A stretch of 64,000 nt of DNA, taken from NCBI GenBank assembly GCA_903892415.1, contig CAITIQ010000373.1:62001-126000 (forward strand). Direction: 5' to 3'. The notes under the pieces were generated by a model. That model was given only the letters and a program-made list of their open reading frames with translations, ran no database searches and had not been told where the DNA came from. Each line of letters starts with the position of its first letter. Positions within the stretch are counted from its first letter, which is position 1. Below, in pieces: positions 61,370-64,000 of this stretch. Position numbers and translations under genes: made by a program. The DNA comes from an uncultured delta proteobacterium (lineage in GTDB: Bacteria > Myxococcota_A > Polyangia > Polyangiales > Polyangiaceae).

Positions 61370-61633
61370 ATGGCCAAGCCGCGGATCGAAATCGTCTTCC
61401 GTAAGGGTATCCCAGTCGCTGCCTTCCTCCACTTCCCGGAAGAGGGGAGCGGGCGTTCCAAGCGTCAGATTGCCATCCGTCCGCCAATGGTGGCGCACTA
61501 CGATGAAAAGGGCAGCCCCTCGGGTCTCGATATTCCCCTACCACTTACAGCTTCTTTGCGAGCAATCAACGAAGCTCTCAATGAACTCGGCCAATCGCCA
61601 ATCCAAGAGAGCGACCTTGCGCCTCTGAAGTAG
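61370..61633 (+). CDS. Small DUF2283-like protein
   Basis: The protein has 87 residues. It begins MAKPRIEIVFRKGIPVAAFL and contains YDEKGSPSGLDIPLP, similar to the YDxxGxxxGIEI core of DUF2283/YuzE-type proteins, often found near toxin-antitoxin or regulatory genes. The match is weak. It has no signal peptide and is cytoplasmic. It lies 4 bases after the PQQ-like lipoprotein and is probably co-transcribed with it. Confidence 0.6.
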   Translation: MAKPRIEIVFRKGIPVAAFLHFPEEGSGRSKRQIAIRPPMVAHYDEKGSPSGLDIPLPLTASLRAINEALNELGQSPIQESDLAPLK

Positions 61634-61684
61634 CTCGTCTTCCTCTCACTTGCAGAAGACCCCAGTAGCGAGGAACATTCCGCC

Positions 61685-62686
61685 ATGACGACGCATCTCT
61701 TGGTGGCCAATCCAACCGCGCAGAGCGGGAAAAACCGCGAGCGCATCGAGCGTGCGCTCAGCTGGTTGCACGATCATGGCGTGGCTGCGATGTTACTGCC
61801 CACGCTGCCCGAGGGGCTAACCATCGCGCGCGTCACAGAAACTCTGGATAGCACTCCCTCCGTGCGCGTTGTGATCGCGATGGGAGGGGATGGCACGTTT
61901 CGCGAGGTTGCTGCTGGGCTCTACCAAAGTCAGGCTCAGAAGCGCGTGGCCCTGGCCATGTTACCCACTGGAACTGCGAACGATCAGGGCAAGAGCTTCG
62001 GCTTGGACGCGTCACCATCGGCGCTCGAGCGCAATCTGCAAGTCATCCTTGACGGTAAAGAAACGGAACTAGACGTTGGCGTCTACCGTCGCCGAAGCAG
62101 TACGAGCGTAGACTTCTTCTTTGACTCTGCAGGGTGGGGACTATCCGCTAGGGTCCTGGCGGAGCGCAACCGGAGTCGTAAAGTCGTAGAAACTCTAGGT
62201 CCGCTGAAGGAGATCTATCGAGATCACGCCGTCTATGCGGGGGCCTTCCTCAAGACGTTTCTCGAGTCTTACGTCATCGACGATCGCCTCACTGTCGAAC
62301 TGGTTCTTGACGGTCGACCGATGACCCTCTCCGGCATCACCGACCTCGTCGTCAAGAACACTCGCGTGTACGCGGGCGCATGGGTCTTCGACCGCACGAG
62401 CTTGCACAACGACGGGATGTTCGAGCTTATACCGTTCAAAGGTAAACTCGACTGGACGTCCAAGGCCATCGTTGACCTGGAGGGAAACCCGGTCACCGAG
62501 GAGGCCCTCAACGAGATTGGCATTGAACACTCAAAGCCGCTCCGGGCCGCGAAGATGGAATTAACATTCCACTCGGCGACCGATGGGGCTCCTCTGGCTG
62601 CACAGCTAGACGGCGAGGAATGGCCCGCCGAACACCACGTGACAATTGAGGTCGTTCCGCGCGGCGTTCGACTTATCGTGCCCTGA
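61685..62686 (+). CDS. Diacylglycerol-kinase-family lipid kinase
   Basis: The protein has 333 residues. It has the DAGK catalytic signature: NPTAQSGKNRERI, GGDGTFREVAAGL (67-71 GGDGT) and PTGTANDQGKSFG (94-100), with a C-terminal beta-rich half containing LDVGVY and DGEEWP. This is the YegS/DagK/BmrU group, which phosphorylates lipid or sphingoid alcohols at the membrane. The substrate cannot be predicted. A ribosome site (GAGGAA) precedes the ATG. It ends convergently 29 bases from the next gene. Confidence 0.9.
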   Translation: MTTHLLVANPTAQSGKNRERIERALSWLHDHGVAAMLLPTLPEGLTIARVTETLDSTPSVRVVIAMGGDGTFREVAAGLYQSQAQKRVALAMLPTGTANDQGKSFGLDASPSALERNLQVILDGKETELDVGVYRRRSSTSVDFFFDSAGWGLSARVLAERNRSRKVVETLGPLKEIYRDHAVYAGAFLKTFLESYVIDDRLTVELVLDGRPMTLSGITDLVVKNTRVYAGAWVFDRTSLHNDGMFELIPFKGKLDWTSKAIVDLEGNPVTEEALNEIGIEHSKPLRAAKMELTFHSATDGAPLAAQLDGEEWPAEHHVTIEVVPRGVRLIVP

Positions 62687-62715
62687 GCTGCTGACGCCAC
62701 AGTCAGTGGTAGCCG

Positions 62716-62985
62716 CTAATTGAGCGTTTTGGGATCGATGGCCGCCTGCGCGAGCTCATCCTCCTCATCCTGCAGCAGCTCACCATTGGCTAACCGGCGG
62801 TTCTTTTCCGCGAATTGCTCATATTCATCGCGGCGCTTGCCTGGGCCTTCGCGCGTCGCTGCTCGCTCCCATTGGTGGGCGGCGTCCCGGTAGGCTCGTG
62901 CCTTCGCAATGTCGTCTGGCGCCGCCGCTGCCTTTTGTTCGGCGGTCTGTGCCTTCACGACGTATGGGTTCTTCCCGAAGCTCAT
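62716..62985 (-). CDS. Small charged helical protein
   Basis: The protein has 89 residues, MSFGKNPYVVKAQTAEQKAA at the start, then an all-helical, highly charged sequence (REGPGKRRDEYEQFAEKNRRL) ending with acidic residues. There is no signal or membrane segment. It looks like a conserved myxobacterial hypothetical protein. No function is known. The 251-base gap upstream (62986-63236) contains a small hairpin (TCCACC, GAA, GGTGGA at 63121-63135) and copy E of the palindromic repeat. Confidence 0.65.
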   Translation of the reverse strand: MSFGKNPYVVKAQTAEQKAAAAPDDIAKARAYRDAAHQWERAATREGPGKRRDEYEQFAEKNRRLANGELLQDEEDELAQAAIDPKTLN

Positions 62986-63144
62986 CCCCCGTCTGCTACT
63001 ACGGCCAGCCCCGCCTGGCGAACGATACTCTTGCCTTTGGCTGCGGCGGTCCGTGATTGAGTAGTTTGCTCGGCTTCCCAGCTGTCAGCCGGAGCGTTCA
63101 AGAGCCGTTCGCCCCCTCATTCCACCGAAGGTGGATGCAGCAAA

Positions 63145-63218
63145 CAGAATGACTCGTGCCCTCTTCGAGAGAAACGGCCGAAGGCACGATTGAACCTTCG
63201 AGTTGGCACGAGTCATTG
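63145..63218. repeat. Copy E, the most complete palindromic repeat
   Basis: AATGACTCGTGCC (63148-63160) and GGCACGAGTCATT (63205-63217) form a perfect 13-bp inverted repeat around a 44-base loop. The loop holds a second hairpin, CGAAGG and CCTTCG, near 63179-63200. The element lies about 20 bases beyond the stop of a 41-residue gene on the reverse strand. It is not preceded or followed by a long T-tract. Confidence 0.85.
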
Positions 63219-63236
63219 CTGGGCGAACGCTGTTGT

Positions 63237-63362
63237 CTACTTTTTCTTGAGGTTGGGATCCTTCGGCTTTGCCTTCTCGACAGCAGCGGCCTGCTTCTGG
63301 GCCTTGTTGGAATTGTCCTGTTTCTTCGCCTTGTCTTTGGCCTTCGGAGACTTGTCGCCCAT
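63237..63362 (-). CDS. 41-residue Lys-rich conserved small protein
   Basis: This short gene starts with ATG at 63362 and reads MGDKSPKAKDKAKKQDNSNK, then a further 21 residues ending in LKKK. It is about 30 percent Lys with no membrane segment. Very similar small proteins starting MGDKSPKAKDKAKKQ occur widely in Proteobacteria and Myxococcota without an assigned function; the similarity is from memory. The composition suggests RNA or nucleoprotein association, which is inference. The palindromic repeat copy E lies just past its stop. Confidence 0.8.
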   Translation of the reverse strand: MGDKSPKAKDKAKKQDNSNKAQKQAAAVEKAKPKDPNLKKK

Positions 63363-63471
63363 GGGGCACCACTTTTAGGTTCGGGCTGCGGTTTATATCG
63401 ACTGCGAGCAGCCTAGCATCCTCGAACAACGCGAGCCTGTTTCTAATTGTCAATCCGCCGCAGGCGAGTGA

Positions 63472-63681
63472 CTACTGACTCAGGTGACCTCTTCGAGGAG
63501 CTATGAAGGCGTAGCGAGTGAGTTTCTTGAACGCAAAGCGAATCCAGCCCGCTGTCTCTGCCTCATCATCCTCGACAGGAGCTGCGACGCGAGTTCGAAT
63601 TCCGCTCGAAGCGGAGTTGGCGTTGTCACGTGCTGGTAAATAGGGGGTTTCATCCCAATGACTGTCGCGGAGGTCTCTCAT
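63472..63681 (-). CDS. Possible small charged protein
   Basis: An ATG at 63681 gives 69 residues starting MRDLRDSHWDETPYLPARDN and ending with a basic stretch (FAFKKLTRYAFIAPRRGHLSQ). No family is recognised. It is unclear whether it is real, because a small unrelated frame overlaps on the other strand. Composition is protein-like, and the preceding gap (63363-63471) shows nothing else. Confidence 0.4.
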   Translation of the reverse strand: MRDLRDSHWDETPYLPARDNANSASSGIRTRVAAPVEDDEAETAGWIRFAFKKLTRYAFIAPRRGHLSQ

Positions 63682-63863
63682 GCGCCTTGCCCTCAATTGC
63701 TGGTCAATGCGACGTAGCAAGCGTTGCGCCACACATCGCGGGGCGGCAAAAGGCGAATACGCAACGACTGCTTCGTCACAGTGTCACAGCCCGCTGAGGG
63801 GAAATTGTCGGTCGGCGTCAAGGTCTCGACATCATCCAGCAGGGTGCGCCTATCATCGCCGGG

Positions 63864-64000
63864 GTGCGCGCAGCGTGGGACATCCGTGCAAACGAGGGGA
63901 CAGCCGTAATCCTGGCGATGGGCTCGCTTGCCTCTTCGACGGCTGGTCACACGCTCCTTGAGACCTCCCGAGATGCGCTGTTCCTAGCAAAGCTGCCATC
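63864..64000 (+). CDS. Start of a membrane transporter gene (3' truncated by window end)
   Basis: A GTG at 63864 opens a frame that runs off the window: MRAAWDIRANEGTAVILAMG then GHTLLETSRDALFLAKLP. The hydrophobic first helix followed by ETSRDALFL resembles the N-terminus of nucleotide-transporter (Npt)/MFS-like proteins, where a similar RDALFLS pattern occurs. Only 45 residues are visible, so the family call is tentative. The frame also stays open upstream of the GTG. Confidence 0.55.
   Translation, partial: MRAAWDIRANEGTAVILAMGSLASSTAGHTLLETSRDALFLAKLP

Noticed and set aside
63203..63219. Sigma-54-type promoter in the repeat (TGGCACG followed by TTGC)
   Set aside because: The GG to GC distance is 11 bases, while sigma-54 promoters need 10. 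The other copies of the repeat lack the GC, so the resemblance looks accidental.
1..64000. CRISPR arrays, tRNA or rRNA genes, insertion sequences, prophage genes
   Set aside because: No regularly spaced direct repeats, no tRNA or rRNA signatures and no transposase, integrase or phage structural proteins were seen in reading the window.

Overview
The window is a densely packed, moderately GC-rich chromosomal segment with about 50 protein genes and no rRNA, tRNA or CRISPR array that I could recognise. Its gene mix points to a myxobacterium-like member of the Myxococcota: membrane-tethered Ser/Thr kinases with Pro/Ala-rich linkers, sigma-54 activators with PAS or FHA sensor domains, a receiver-like/DUF4388/J-domain protein, many Cys-rich or beta-propeller lipoproteins, and frequent GTG/TTG starts with 4-base start/stop overlaps. 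This assignment is inferred from gene content alone.

Layout. 1-9.5 kb: the end of a secreted protein, a DUF4920 lipoprotein, a small protein with a natural His6 run, an MMPL/RND-type exporter, a PAS-sigma54 activator, a haem-c lipoprotein and two large signalling or unknown proteins. 9.6-14.7 kb: a polysaccharide operon (STAS protein, family-4 glycosyltransferase, two Wzz-like co-polymerases, a BY-kinase-like ATPase). 14.7-20.1 kb: a reverse-strand signalling block (FHA-sigma54 activator, kinase, PEGA-like protein, second kinase). 20.2-24.9 kb: a two-gene RNA end-repair operon. The first protein is an RNA ligase fused to a polynucleotide-kinase-type P-loop domain. The second is a 956-residue protein combining an MJ1316/DUF504 end-recognition domain, an EEP phosphatase/nuclease, a 2H phosphoesterase and a poly(A)-polymerase-type nucleotidyltransferase. 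24.9-29.2 kb: an amidohydrolase, a NodB-like protein, a second degenerate BY-kinase-like protein and an outer-membrane barrel.

29.2-36.1 kb is mostly metabolic: glmS, polyphosphate glucokinase, a fatty-acid desaturase, an FGGY kinase and a GpsA-like dehydrogenase. 36.1-42.8 kb holds a beta-helix lipoprotein, a MauG-like di-haem peroxidase and a di-haem lipoprotein. This is a periplasmic haem set whose conserved pair has no known function; a reverse-strand membrane protein lies inside it. 42.9-46.8 kb carries a beta-CASP RNA nuclease and Lon.

47.4-51.7 kb is a second notable system. A small lipoprotein ending in two EGKCG-like motifs is followed by a DUF692 (MNIO/MbnB-type) oxidase fused to a DUF2063-type partner. 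That gene overlaps by 4 bases a membrane Ser/Thr kinase fused to an FGE-sulfatase-fold domain. This resembles the bufferin/HvfABC copper-peptide pathways. 51.7-64 kb has a PrcB-like lipoprotein gene broken by one in-frame TAG, a coupled trio of two beta-propeller proteins and oligoribonuclease, a CAP-domain/TPR pair, a PQQ-like propeller lipoprotein, a DAG-kinase-type lipid kinase, small proteins and the start of a transporter.

A short intergenic palindromic repeat (core TTGGCACGAGTCATTG and its complement) occurs at about 47.7, 59.3 and 63.2 kb, with degraded copies at about 1.1 and 20.2 kb. No annotated feature explains it.
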